Shown in pieces: positions 14,229-25,900 of a stretch of 64,000 nt of DNA; positions within the stretch are counted from its first letter, which is position 1; each line of letters begins with the position of its first letter. The notes under the pieces were generated by a model. That model did no database searches and was not told where the DNA came from. It was given only the letters and a program-made list of their open reading frames with translations. Both the position numbers and the translations under genes were made by a program. Origin of the DNA: Dipetalonema caudispina (taxonomy: Eukaryota; Nematoda; Chromadorea; Rhabditida; Onchocercidae); the NCBI GenBank assembly GCA_013365325.1, contig JABVXV010000214.1:1-64000 (forward strand). The letters run 5' to 3'.

Positions 14229-14760
14229 TTTGTCATATGTATGATTATTGTTATAGTTATAATCATGAATATCATTATTATTATTATTATTATTATTATC
14301 AGTGCTATTAGTATAAAGCTGAAATTTTTGTTGTCCTCTTGTCATTTTTTTTTTTTTTTGTAAGATCTTTCCCTTGTTTCTTTTTAAATGTCATCTTGAT
14401 GATTTTTTGATATTTGAAATGTTTCTTTTTTTTTTTCCTGCTTTTCATTTCAAATTTAATTAAAAGTATGCATAACCTATACCTATGACCTCGTAGATAT
14501 TACTGAATACTACTTGAATATTTATTACTAGAGAGAAAAGAAAAAGAAGAAAAGGAATAGGAGAGGGGAAAGAGAAAGAGAAAAAGATGTTGAAAAGAAG
14601 AAGGAAAGAAATGATAAAAATTATCGAAAAAGAAAAGAAAAAAAAAAAAAAAAAAGGAAATATTTCTTTTCATTTCGAATATTTTCAAACGTTTGTACTT
14701 CAAAAGTATTGTTATAAAGCATAATTTCACCTTTGTTATTAGTTTTGAATAAAGAAAAGA

Positions 14761-14766
14761 TTTTCA
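14761..14766 (+). other. possible 3' splice site upstream of the Sox start
   Basis: TTTTCAG-type acceptor (TTTTCAG/GAAGG) about 110 bases before the Sox ATG, with no in-frame ATG between. It could be a trans-splice site or the end of a 5' UTR intron. Weak evidence. Confidence 0.3.
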
Positions 14767-14876
14767 GGAAGGAAAGAAAAAAAGGAAAGGAAAGGAAAAA
14801 AAGGAACAAAATAGATAGTATTAACGGTAAAATTTGAATAATTGAATTCAATAATATCATAAAAGCATCAATCCTG

Positions 14877-17336
14877 ATGACCGAATTAACTATGCTTTAT
14901 CCATCTATCGTAACAGCACCATCAGCATCAACAATACCGGTCAATATATCAGCAACAGGAATTGCTACAACTCACAAATTACATAACCATCATCAACGAG
15001 ATGATGAATTATTAGATGATGATGATGATGTTGGATCTGTATCATCAGATGGTGGTCGTTCTTCAGCTACCAGTGAGTGATTAAACATTCAAATGATAAG
15101 TGATAAAACAGTTAATTAAAACATTGTTTTTTTTTCTTTCCACCTTCGTTTGCTTAATTTTTTAGTCATTTTATAAATTTCTATCATAAAATGTTTTTTT
15201 TGACAGAAATTTAATTCAATAATTTCCATTTTCGTTTCATTAAAATACCCGTCCATCTCTACATTGGTAGTTCATCAATCTTTATAAATTTTTCCAGCTA
15301 CTGTAGGTGATACTTAATAGCTAAACTTAGAGAATAATGATATCAAATGAAATGTTTTTAAATTTAATTGGATGTGAATTTTTATTGATAGCAACTGAAT
15401 GAATTTATTTATTTTTCAGGTCATGCAGTAGGTCTTAGCTCTGGTAAAATGTCAATGGAATCACATGTGAAACGGCCAATGAATGCTTTTATGGTTTGGT
15501 CCAGAGGTCAACGACGAAAAATGGCGCAAGATAATCCAAAAATGCATAATAGCGAAATTAGCAAACGTTTGGGTTGGAATTTTGTTATCCTAATGATTTC
15601 AAAAGAATTCATAATATTCTTATTGCTAATTTCATATATTTCGTGATTAATTCATTTGTAATGCTTTGATGTAAAATTAATTAATTGTAATGATTTTTAG
15701 CTTAACATTTATCTATCAATCTTTGAGCAGCATACTTTTTGTTTTCTTATTCAAACTTTATTAAATTTTAGGTGCTGAATGGAAGCAACTATGCGATGCG
15801 GAAAAAAGGCCGTTCATTGATGAAGCAAAACGTCTGCGAGCATTACATATGAAAGAACATCCGGATTATAAGTATCGGCCACGGCGAAAACCGAAAAGTG
15901 TAACGAAGACGAAAGAAAAATACCGGTTCACATTACCATTTACAGCTTTTCCGACAACAAATTTGTTAAGTACGTCTTACTATTACTTACAACCGGAAAT
16001 AGATAGATAGGTGTTCGGTAATTTTTAATGAATTTTCATTGATAGGAATGGAATTCAATCATTATTAGGTAATGATATTGTAATTAATACATAAATGTAA
16101 TTAATACTCCCATATAATAGAAGTATTAATTACATTTATGGTATCATTAATTTTTTTTTTTTTTTTTTCAAATGATTTATGCGTTGATTAAATCCAAGTG
16201 GTAAAAATTACGCGATCGTAGTATCCTTTTTCATGTTATTAACAGTTTCATAATATGTCATTTTTACTTCAAAGTAGCTATTATCAGTACTTAATATTGG
16301 AGATTAATTTAGCATGAAAATTTAACATATTTCAGGTCAACAAACAGTATCACGAGCAACACCGTTTTATCCATCAATGAATCCACTTGATATGGCAGCT
16401 AAAATTGCCGCTGATAGTGCGGCATTATCAAAAGCTACCGAATTTCCCTACTATCCACCCTTTTTTCATCCTACCGCACCAGCCAATACAACAGCTGGGT
16501 AATTGGACAAATATGTTTTTTTTTTTTTTTTTTTTTTTAGCTTTTGTTAGAATAAAATATGATAAATAATAGCTTAACTTAGTTACTCATTTACAATCTT
16601 AGGTTTTTTTTTTTTTCTTTCTTTTCCTCATTTGATTTTTATTGTTGCTTTAAAAAGTACAAGCAATATAATATATTTTTCATTTTATTGAAGATGCTTA
16701 TTTTCTGTAAAATTTGTAATGATTATAAGAATTGATGTTGCTATATTGGAAATAGTAAATAAGGAATGGATAAACTAATGAAAGTTAGATGTAATTAATA
16801 TAATGAGATATAATAAATGTAATATGAAAATTTTTATGAAATGGTATACATTTAATTAGGTTAATTTTGAGGATAATGATTAATTACGAATAAATTAAGA
16901 GTTAATTATTATTGACAAGTAATTATTTACTAGTAGTTTCTTCGTCCATTCCATTAATATTTACTATAATTTAACTCATTCCAATTTCTTCTTATTTTAT
17001 AAATATTTTGAGTAATATTGTTTAGATTGGTTTGTATACTTTTTATTTTATCATTTTAAAAAGTGACAGTTTTTATGACAAAATAAAATTAAAAAAAAAA
17101 AAACATTTCACATAATTTATTGCTTCTTTTTTTTTTTTCATTTCAGCTTAATGCCAGCTTATAATCCATATGATTTGCAACGAAATGTATTAGCCGCATA
17201 TGCAATGAAGACAAACGTTATGGCGCATGCAGCTGCAGCTGCGGTAGCAGTACAATCACCTGCAACGAATAGTAACAGTAATAATAACAATGCATGTTGT
17301 ACTACAACTTTAACACAAGCTGCATCAGCCGTTTAA
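14877..17336 (+). CDS. SoxB-group HMG-box transcription factor, SoxB2-like (sox-3/SOX14/SOX21 type)
   Basis: A five-exon model was read by hand: 14877-15072, 15420-15572, 15772-15969, 16336-16498 and 17147-17336, with GT/AG ends and matching phases, giving 299 aa. The HMG box (about residues 81-159) contains [19 protein letters not shown] and the SoxB ending [11 protein letters not shown]. An intron splits the glycine codon of KRLG inside the box. Right after the box, the KPKS...EKYRF.LPF pattern resembles the post-box segment of SOX14/SOX21, where SoxB1 proteins have KTKT instead, so I favour SoxB2 (C. elegans sox-3) over SoxB1. The protein should bind ACAAT/G-type DNA in the nucleus and act in neural or ectodermal cell fate. 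The N-terminus has an Asp run, and the C-terminus has Ala and Asn runs and many aromatic/Pro residues. Introns of 347, 366 and 648 bp are AT-rich. The start is the first ATG of the open frame; an upstream non-coding exon cannot be excluded. Confidence 0.95.
16090..16140. repeat. perfect 19-bp inverted repeat in Sox intron 3
   Basis: CATAAATGTAATTAATACT (16090-16108) is perfectly reverse-complementary to 16122-16140, with a 13-base loop. TAATGATA just upstream (around 16070) can pair with TATCATTA (16142-16149), extending the stem with an asymmetric bulge. The unit may be a hairpin RNA, a small mobile-element relic or a chance palindrome in AT-rich DNA. Confidence 0.75.
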
Positions 17337-17689
17337 TTTGACGTACGTTTTTTTTTTTTTTTTTTTTTTCACATCTCAGGTATAATACATATTATTTAAT
17401 TTATTTTTTTTCAATTTTTTTTATTTTTAAGTTTAAAAATTTTATTTGAAGTTTTGAAAAAAAAAAAAAAAAAAGGGATAACCTTGCAATTCTCTTTTGT
17501 AATCACTTCAATTTTTTCCTCTTTTTTTTGCATTTTCAAATTGATCTATTACGAATAAGTTGAGGGAGGATTTTAAGGTGGAAGTTGTTTTAAAATATAA
17601 TTTTAGTGAAATTTTAAATAGGACAAAAAAAAAAAATAAGAATGATTCATCATAACCTTTCTGTCATATTTTCCTCTTCTCTTTTCTTT

Positions 17690-17726
<37 letters not shown>

Positions 17727-19689
17727 TTATGCTTATCTATCAAATTCCGGGGATTATTACCTAAAATTAATTAGTTTCAATAGAATGCAGAAAAATTCAA
17801 TTCATAGGAATTGAATTCTCTTCTTTAATATGATATATGATAATTAATATTATATTTAAAAGTAAGAAGTTTTTTTTTTTTTTTTTTTTTCATTGTCAAC
17901 ATTTTAAATGTCATAAATTTCAAATTCGAAAATTTCCAATGAAATTATATGAAATATTTAACTATTGTTGTATTTTAAGCAATGCATTCTTCCTTTTCTT
18001 AAATGATTTTCTTTCTTTTCTTCTTTTTTTTTTTTTTCTCTCTCTCTCTCTCTAATCCTAAATTTCAAAAAAAAAAAAAAATGAAAGTCATCCTTACACA
18101 ATTGAGAAGTTTAGTTTAATGCGTCGTATGTTTGTATTATATGGTTGATATATACATATATGTATATATAATATGTGTATGTGTATGTGTGTATGTGTGT
18201 GTATGTGTGTGTGTATGTGTGTGTCATCTTTATAATACTTGTCCTCAAGTTCGCTATTTTCTTCTCTTCCTCTTTTTTTTTTAAAAAAAAAAAAAAAAAA
18301 TTCTCAAACTAAAATGCTTTATGATTCATCAAACAAAATAATTCCGATTTTGGTGTGGGAGGAACAACAAAAGAAGAAGAGAAGAAAAAATTAAAAGGTG
18401 AAAAAAAAAAAAAAAAAAAGGAAGAAGAAGAAAGATATATGCCTTTGTTTGCACTTTTGTTGAAATATATAACCTTTAGTGGTAAAGTGATAATATTATT
18501 GCTATCATATCAGTAGAAGAGAGGGAATAAAAAAAAAAAAAAAAAAAAAAGAAAGTTATGAAAGTTATTGAAAGATAAACAAATTTAAGTTTCTTTTTTT
18601 TTTTTTTTTTTTTGGGAGGGGAGAGTAATTTTTTTTTTTTTTTTTTGAATATGATAATGAATGATAAAAGAAGAGAATGAATTGAGTACATATAAATAAG
18701 ATCGATTCGGATAAAATGATATAATTTTAGATGAAGAGATTTTCTACTATTTTGTAATTTTCAAATGAAATTTTAATCTTGAAAAGAATTATTTAGATCC
18801 TCTGTAGTATTGATATTTGATGATATTTTAGCTGAAGCTAATCTTTTTTTTTTTTTTTTTTTCTACCTATATCTACTATAAAATATCTTATATAATCATG
18901 AAGATAAATATAATTTTTGTTATCGTCTTATCTTACTTCTGTGTTTTTTGATATCTTATCTTATCTGTTGACTATGTGTGATGTTTCTGATAACGTTTGG
19001 AGTAAAATATCTGAACATATTTTTTTAACGAATCTTGACACAGATATTTATATCGTCGTAAAAAAATTGATTTATCAATTTGAACTTTTTTTTTGGCCGA
19101 TTTTTCAGCTAAACTGATTAGGTTCAAACGGATACGTAACGCAATAAATCGTAGTCATCCGATGAAATTATCAAAAATTATTGCAATTCTTTGGATAAGA
19201 TATCATCATTTGATGAATAAATATTAATGCTATGCAATATGAAACTTTTATGTAAGAAATGAATTACAAGAATTGAATTTAATTTATTAATTTGCATTTC
19301 AATGCATTCAAATTTTCTACTACTAATTCCTAAAAAAGAAAACAAAAGGATGGATGTATTTCCTATCATTTCCATTTTCTTATTTCGATTTCCTCAATGC
19401 ATTCATTTCGTGTTGCTTTTTTTTTCCGGTTACGGAAAAGTTTTCCCGTATGAGAAGGAAATTAAATGGTAGAGTATGAAGAAAGAAGTGTCGGAGAAGA
19501 GTTAAGGTTATTTTTAAAAATGAAAGTCATCTTAGTTGAACTTTTATGAGGTTTTAAACGTCATTACGATAATAATAGTAATAATGATGATGATGATGGT
19601 AATAATAATAATAATAACAATAATAATAATGACTATTGGGATAATGGTGACAATGGTGACAGTTGATGACAATGAATGAATGGTATTGT

Positions 19690-19690
<1 letters not shown>

Positions 19691-19725
<35 letters not shown>
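19691..19725. repeat. (GA)n microsatellite
   Basis: Nearly pure GA dinucleotide array followed by GGGAGGGAAAGG. Confidence 0.93.
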
Positions 19726-19727
<2 letters not shown>

Positions 19728-20759
19728 AAAGGTGATGAATAGTTATTAATAATCGTTTCATTTTATCATCTTCCTTTTTACTCATACTTTAAATCTTTCC
19801 CTCTATACTTTTATTATTCATTAATCTTTAAAATAAATTTTCCTTTCAATCTTTCACATCCCTCTTTTTACAACATAAGATATCCTTTTTTGTTTGTTTT
19901 TTTTTTTTCCTTTTTTCTTTTTTAATTTATTTGAAATTGTTGAAATGAATGAAATGTAAATGTAATAGGAAAGGAGGCAAAAAGATAAATGGGAAAGATT
20001 TGTAACATAAGTTAATGTTTAAATTTATTTGAAACTTCAAAGAAGAATTAAAATGATAGAAATAAATAGCTTTTACATATTGATACATTACAACCAATTG
20101 TTTCATTTGCTTTTTGTTTAAATGTAACAAAAAAAAAAAAAAAAATTTTCATAACTTTTTTTTTCTTCCTTTCTTTTTCTTTTTTTCTCCATTCTCTGAA
20201 TGAAAATTGGTGCATATTTTTTCATACAAACTAAAATGCTTAAATTTTTTAATTAACTTTTTTTTTTTTTCCAAAAAATTTAGTAAGGGAAGAAAGATAA
20301 AGAGAGAAATGACATAATGATCAGATCGGATATTTCTGCATGTGATAGTTATATCTCAATTATTATGTAATAATAATATCTTCGTTAATATTATAGATTA
20401 CGTCATAGTTATATTAAGTGTTATGAGAGAGTTACGTTACGTTACGTTACGTATTGTTTCATATTGTTTCATATTGCTTCCTTTTTTCACTAAAATTATA
20501 TCACGGAGTTTTTTTTTTTTTTTTTAAAACATTTGCTTCATAATTTTTTTTTTTTTGAAACAATATGGAATATTTGTGTCTGTACTTATTTGATATTGCT
20601 ACACACACATATCTATACATACCCACAAACAAATAAATCATTTAGAAAAATAGTCTTGTTCGTTTTTCCCTTCTTTCTTTTAAGTTTGCTTGAGAAACTG
20701 ATCGTGATCGGGTCGATCGGCTTGAAATAGCTTTGATTTTATGGAACAAAGAAGATGCC

Positions 20760-20798
<39 letters not shown>
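20760..20798. repeat. (CAT)n microsatellite
   Basis: Pure CAT trinucleotide array bounded by GCC and TGGGACG. About 300 bases upstream lies a TTACG pentamer array (20432-20450). Confidence 0.93.
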
Positions 20799-22760
20799 TG
20801 GGACGATATGATTTGTCACACCTTACACCCAAAACTATTCATTCATCTTTTATAGAATGAATGGAATAGCTTTGGAACATAAAAGAAATTTTTGTACTGC
20901 ACTCTCTCTCTCAATCTATCCTCTCCCTCTCTCTCTCTCTCTCTTCTTTTTTTTTTATTGTTGAAAGAATGAAATTATGTAAAAAAAAAAGAAGAAAGTG
21001 ATAATTGCTTGAAAAGAGCAAAATACTAAAAATATGTATGAATTATACAATTAATTAGAAAGATTTTAGACTAATAGATGATATGGATAACCTTATAAAA
21101 ATAATTTATAATTTTCATCCTTTTCTTTTCTTTTTTTTTTTTTCCTCATTGATGAAAAATGAACAGAAAGAGTATATGTATGTATCTGCAGAAAATGTCA
21201 AAAAGGTGTAATTTTTAAATTTTATTACATAATTAATATTATGTATGAGAAAATTATCAAATAGTATCATTATTTCCTGAATAATAACAATAATAATATC
21301 GATATATCGTAAGATGCTAATTCATATCAATTAGTTAATTTATTCAGCAATTATTTTGAAGTATCATACTAATAAATATAAGTTTTTTCTCTCCTCTCCC
21401 CTTTTCCTCCTCCTGTAAAAATTATGGTTACTTTTTAAAATGTATCCTTTTTTTTTCGATCGACATCATTGAATATTATCACTAAATTTGTTTAGCGTTT
21501 TAAAATATTCTATGAATTATTGAAATATGTGAAACTTTCAAATTATCTGAAATTTTTGAAATATAAATTATGATGTATTTTACTAAAGACATGACATGTT
21601 ATAATTAATTGTTGGATTAAATAACACAGGAATATCTTTTATCTTAATTTTAATCTAATAATGAATGATTGATTAGCAAAAAAGAGAAAAAAAAAAAATT
21701 CCTATTGTATGATATTAGTGATATCATCTTTGGGTAATTCCTTCATCAAATAATGAAGTATCATTTGAGATTAATTAGTATTGATTAACATTTATTTGAT
21801 TTAATGGAATAAAATAAATTTAAATAACAATTCAATGACACATAGATGATTACGGTATCGCATTATTGTCCCCCCACCCATATTTAAATTAACGATGCAA
21901 AAATGAGACATATAAAATGGGCGACAAAATGAACGGTAATATTTGAATAGAATAATGATTATTACTATGATTTGGCAAATATTGTCAAATAGTTTGATTT
22001 GATGATAATACTAATTTATGTTAGATTAATAATTCTTACTACGATCATGATAATATAGGATGTAAAATTGAATGAATTTAAATAAACAAAATATTATCAT
22101 CATATTTATTACAAGACATTTTTTCTCCTAAATTTGAGAAGTAAAAAATTTGTTTAGAAAAGAGGAGAATATTGTGATGATTGGATAGATTGAGTTGCAT
22201 AAATTTATTTTTCATTTATCTTTTTCTTTTAAATTCATTTTTATTGCTATTTCATTTTGATTTTCTTTCTTATCACTGTTAACTTAATAATTCTTACTAA
22301 TAGTTATGCAAAATTTGCTATCTTTTTTTTTTTTTTTGGAGTTTTTTTGCTACAATTAAAACATCAGTAAATTTCCACTTAATTATTATAATACATCAAA
22401 AATGGTCGATGTTTGTTTTTTCTTTCAAATAAATTTTTTTTTTTTGTCCTCTTACCCCCTCCCCTCTCCTAAATTTCTAATAGTGTTTAATTATGCGAAT
22501 TGAAATTTATTGGGACGGTAAAGGTAGAAGTGACGTGGATTGTTAATTTTTCGGTTCAATTAAAATGTGTCAGTTATCATTTTAAATTTAGTCATATTTT
22601 TATCTCACTAAATAATTTCAATTCTTCAAAATTTTATTCTCGTGAAAATTAAGCACCTATAATTTCGAAAGTGTAATATTTCGAAATTGATCGAATTAAA
22701 ATAGCTGTTGAGAAAAAAAAAAAAATTGTGAAAACTATTATAGATTTTACACTCTGACAT

Positions 22761-22980
22761 TTCCCATTATACTACAGTATATGGGAAGGATGGCTGTCTG
22801 TCTAGGCCTTTAGAGTTTGAAATGTGCCTGAATGTATTTCTAAAGGCCAAATAAATATATTAGGCTTAATTTTTCAAGACAAAATTTTCCAGCTAATATA
22901 TCTAGCTTTTGGAAAGAATTTTTAGCACGAAATAATAATGCTCTTATAGCACTGCTACTCTTCGCTATATGCTAAAAATT
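22761..22980. other. four consecutive inverted repeats (structured non-coding segment)
   Basis: Four separate hairpin-forming repeats follow one another. (1) TTCCCATTATACT (22761-22773) with AGTATATGGGAA (22776-22787), one bulge. (2) GGCCTTTAGA (22805-22814) with TCTAAAGGCC (22839-22848), perfect. (3) TTTCCAGCTA (22886-22895) with TAGC...TGGAAA (22903-22915), three-base bulge. (4) AATTTTTAGCA (22917-22927) with TGCTAAAAATT (22970-22980), perfect. There is no open frame of note. It could be a structured RNA gene or the remnant of a short inverted-repeat element; neither is proven. Confidence 0.5.
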
Positions 22981-25900
22981 AAAGGCCCATGATATGAGGG
23001 AGTGAATCAAATTTAAATTTATGATGATAATGAAATTCAAATTGAGTCATTCCAAGAGAGTGATGGCGGATGGACAAATTTCGTGAATATTTTTGATTTT
23101 CAAATGTATGATTGAATTAGAGGGAAGATGTCTGCCTGATTTGACATCTGTAAAGAATTATCTTTTTTTTTTCTCTTTCTTTTTTTCCTTTCATTTCAAT
23201 TTTTTCAAAATTTTCAGGAAATTTTTGTGTGCAAAAAAAAAAAAAAAAAAAAGAAAAAGAAAAAAGAATGAGAAGATTCTTGTCAGTTCTTATCATGGAA
23301 AATCTTCACGAGCATCATAATATTTATCACAACATTGATCAGTTGATATCATCTCTCATCAATACAAACGCAGTATCAATTTGGAAACAATTTTAGGAAA
23401 ATGTTTTCCGGATTACTTTTGCTTTTTTTTTCTTTCAGGATCAGTTTAGTTTTTAATAAAACTATATTGTTCGTATATTTCTTTTCTTATTTCTTCCTTT
23501 TTTATTTTTTGGATTTATTTACCTGTATGTTTTTTTTCCTTTATGTTATATTGTTTATGAAATTTTATTTTTTGTCTTTAAATATTCCTTTGATACTTTG
23601 CATTCTACCATATCCAACGATATCATATTTGCTTGTCGTTTATCAACATGAAATTAATATAATTTTTAGGATTCATCTTGAATTGGTTTTTTTTTTTTTG
23701 ATAACCATAAAAAAGTTAAGCTTGAAAATTAATGCTCTATAAAATCTATTTGTACTTGATTTCAAGTTTGATTAAAAATTACTCAAAAATTAATAACGAA
23801 AAGAATCTTCCTTTTTTTTTATATATTTGATTTTATTATTTACTATATTTTATTTCCATTATTACAAATTTTTTTCGAAATAATTTTCTAAAAATGGGTC
23901 TAAAAATGTTCACATGACTGAATATAGCTTCTAATCATTGATCAAATTACACGTGGAATATAGTGATACGTGAACGTGAATAACACTTCCTTTGAAATAA
24001 CACCCGTGAATAACATTTCCTTTGAATCTATGTGTTTTTTAAAGCCAATATAAACAGGTAATGAATTGTTTTGATCTTAACCCTGAAATAAGCATAAATT
24101 TTATCCACAAATTTATATCACCACTATTTTTAATTATCATTTGATTTCATTGGATCATTTTTCACTTATTGTAACGGTTAGATATACTTATAATTATTAT
24201 CATTGAAGATAAGAAGAGAAGAACGATAAAATATTTGGAAAATGAAGAAGTTGAAATTCGTTGGATAAAAAAAAAGTATCATTTGAAATTTGTATATTTA
24301 TTATGTTTCCTTTTTAAAATTATCAAATGCTTTGGTGAAAGCTTTATCAATTTTTCAGCAATTAATTTTTTTTTTTTCTTATTTCTTTGTCATTTATGAT
24401 ATATCAATTTGATAATTTATTTAACGATTAGCATAGTTGTACGCCTGTTTTCTTTTTTTTTTTTTCCTAATCATTTTATTATATCACATTATTGACCATA
24501 TATTAGCGATGTTTGATTAGCAAAATTGTTTACATAGTAAATTATCAATAGTAATAGTTGCGAGATATATAAGCTTTTATTTTATGTGATTTAGTAATAA
24601 ATAACAGAATTTACATATTTTATCCAAAATATGATAAAAACTGGTTTCCCGTTTTTCTATTCTTATGTAACAAATGGGTAAAAAGCAACCGGTTTTATTC
24701 GAGAAATTAATATTAAAAATATTAATGATTATTCCTATTCTAATCATTTTTGAGCCAGAAAAATTATTAGGCCTATTTCTTTGCTTCATTTATCCCATCG
24801 TATATTATTTGATTGTAATAAGTAGTAGTAATAATAGTTAATAGTAAGCTATAGTGAATATATAAGTATGTACAAAAAAAAAAAAAAAAAAAAAAATGGA
24901 AATTTTTTTCAATTAAAAAAAAAAATTCTAAAAAATTTTGAATGTTAAATTTTATATGAAAATTTTGATTTTGATTGTTAGGTATTTTGTGCCATTTTTT
25001 TTTTTTTTTTTTTTTTTTTATTTGTTTCTTTAGATATCTTTTTTTTTCTCCTACTTGCATATTATGTTTTCAATTTTCTTTTTTTTATGGATTAAATTAA
25101 ATTGCTATATTATGTGTTGCTTATTGCTGATATTCATTTGTTTTTCTTGTTTTTACATCTATAGTTGTTTGTTGTTTTTTTTTTTTTAATTGAAACAACA
25201 AACAAATAAACAAACAAGAAGTATTGTAAAACGGAGTTTTATCTTTTTTTTTTGCCTGTTGTATGATATGATATGATATGATATGTTTTATATGAATAAA
25301 GAAAATTTTTGCATTTATGATCAGTTTTCCTTCTCATATACAACAAATTTATTTGGGTAATTTCATTCATTTTATTTGTTTATTTTTCCTTTTCTTCTTT
25401 TTTTTTTTTTTTTGAAGGGGGAGATTTTTAATAGCTAAATGAAAAATGAAATTGTATTTTCAATTCGAATACTATAAATTGAATCCATTGAACAACTGTT
25501 CGAATTAATTTTTTTTTTTTTTTTAATTTGAAAAAGTTACCCGGGTGATTTGGGAAAAGCTGATCGAAAGCTTGAATCGTGTATTCGGGATTGTTATTCT
25601 TTTTTTTTTTTTTTTTTTTTAGCATTCGAAAGAATTAAACTAGTAATTTCTGGATTGAATAGTTGATTGTTTGTGTACTGCTTTCGCACCCCGCATTATA
25701 CCGGTGGATTTTCTGGATGACGGGGAATGAGAAATTGAATGAAACAACTTTTACATAGCTATACAAAAACTACTAAAGAATTTTTCCCATCTGATGTTAT
25801 TCAGCGGATATTTTGAATTAGTGATGAACGGGTAACAGATGGATAAGTAAAGTGTTGGATATTGTAGGACGTGTGATAATACTACAGTACAACAAGGTAT

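Larger units (their letters stand above)
7301..14876. other. AT-rich non-coding desert upstream of the Sox gene
   Basis: No gene is supported. The stretch is dominated by poly-A/poly-T (for example 11627-11657, 31 T), CT/GA tracts, CCT, CA, CAT/TTA and TG/TA microsatellites, and AT-rich unique sequence. All longer open frames here are translations of these repeats (poly-Leu, poly-Ser, poly-Ile, poly-Pro). A GC-rich hairpin at 10117-10151 is listed separately. Confidence 0.8.
17337..22760. other. non-coding desert downstream of the Sox gene
   Basis: The Sox 3' UTR must lie at the start, but I see no clear AATAAA near it. The rest holds T/A homopolymers (for example about 17691-17725), TA/TGTG repeats (18155-18225), a GA tract (19691-19725), AAT/GAT patches (19570-19630), a TTACG pentamer array (20432-20450) and a CAT array (20760-20798). 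No gene is supported on either strand. Confidence 0.75.

Noticed and set aside
23021..23130. C/D-box snoRNA suggested by ATGATGA and a later CTGA
   Set aside because: The spacing of about 100 bases is long, no terminal stem is present, and ATGATGA is common in GAT-rich DNA here.
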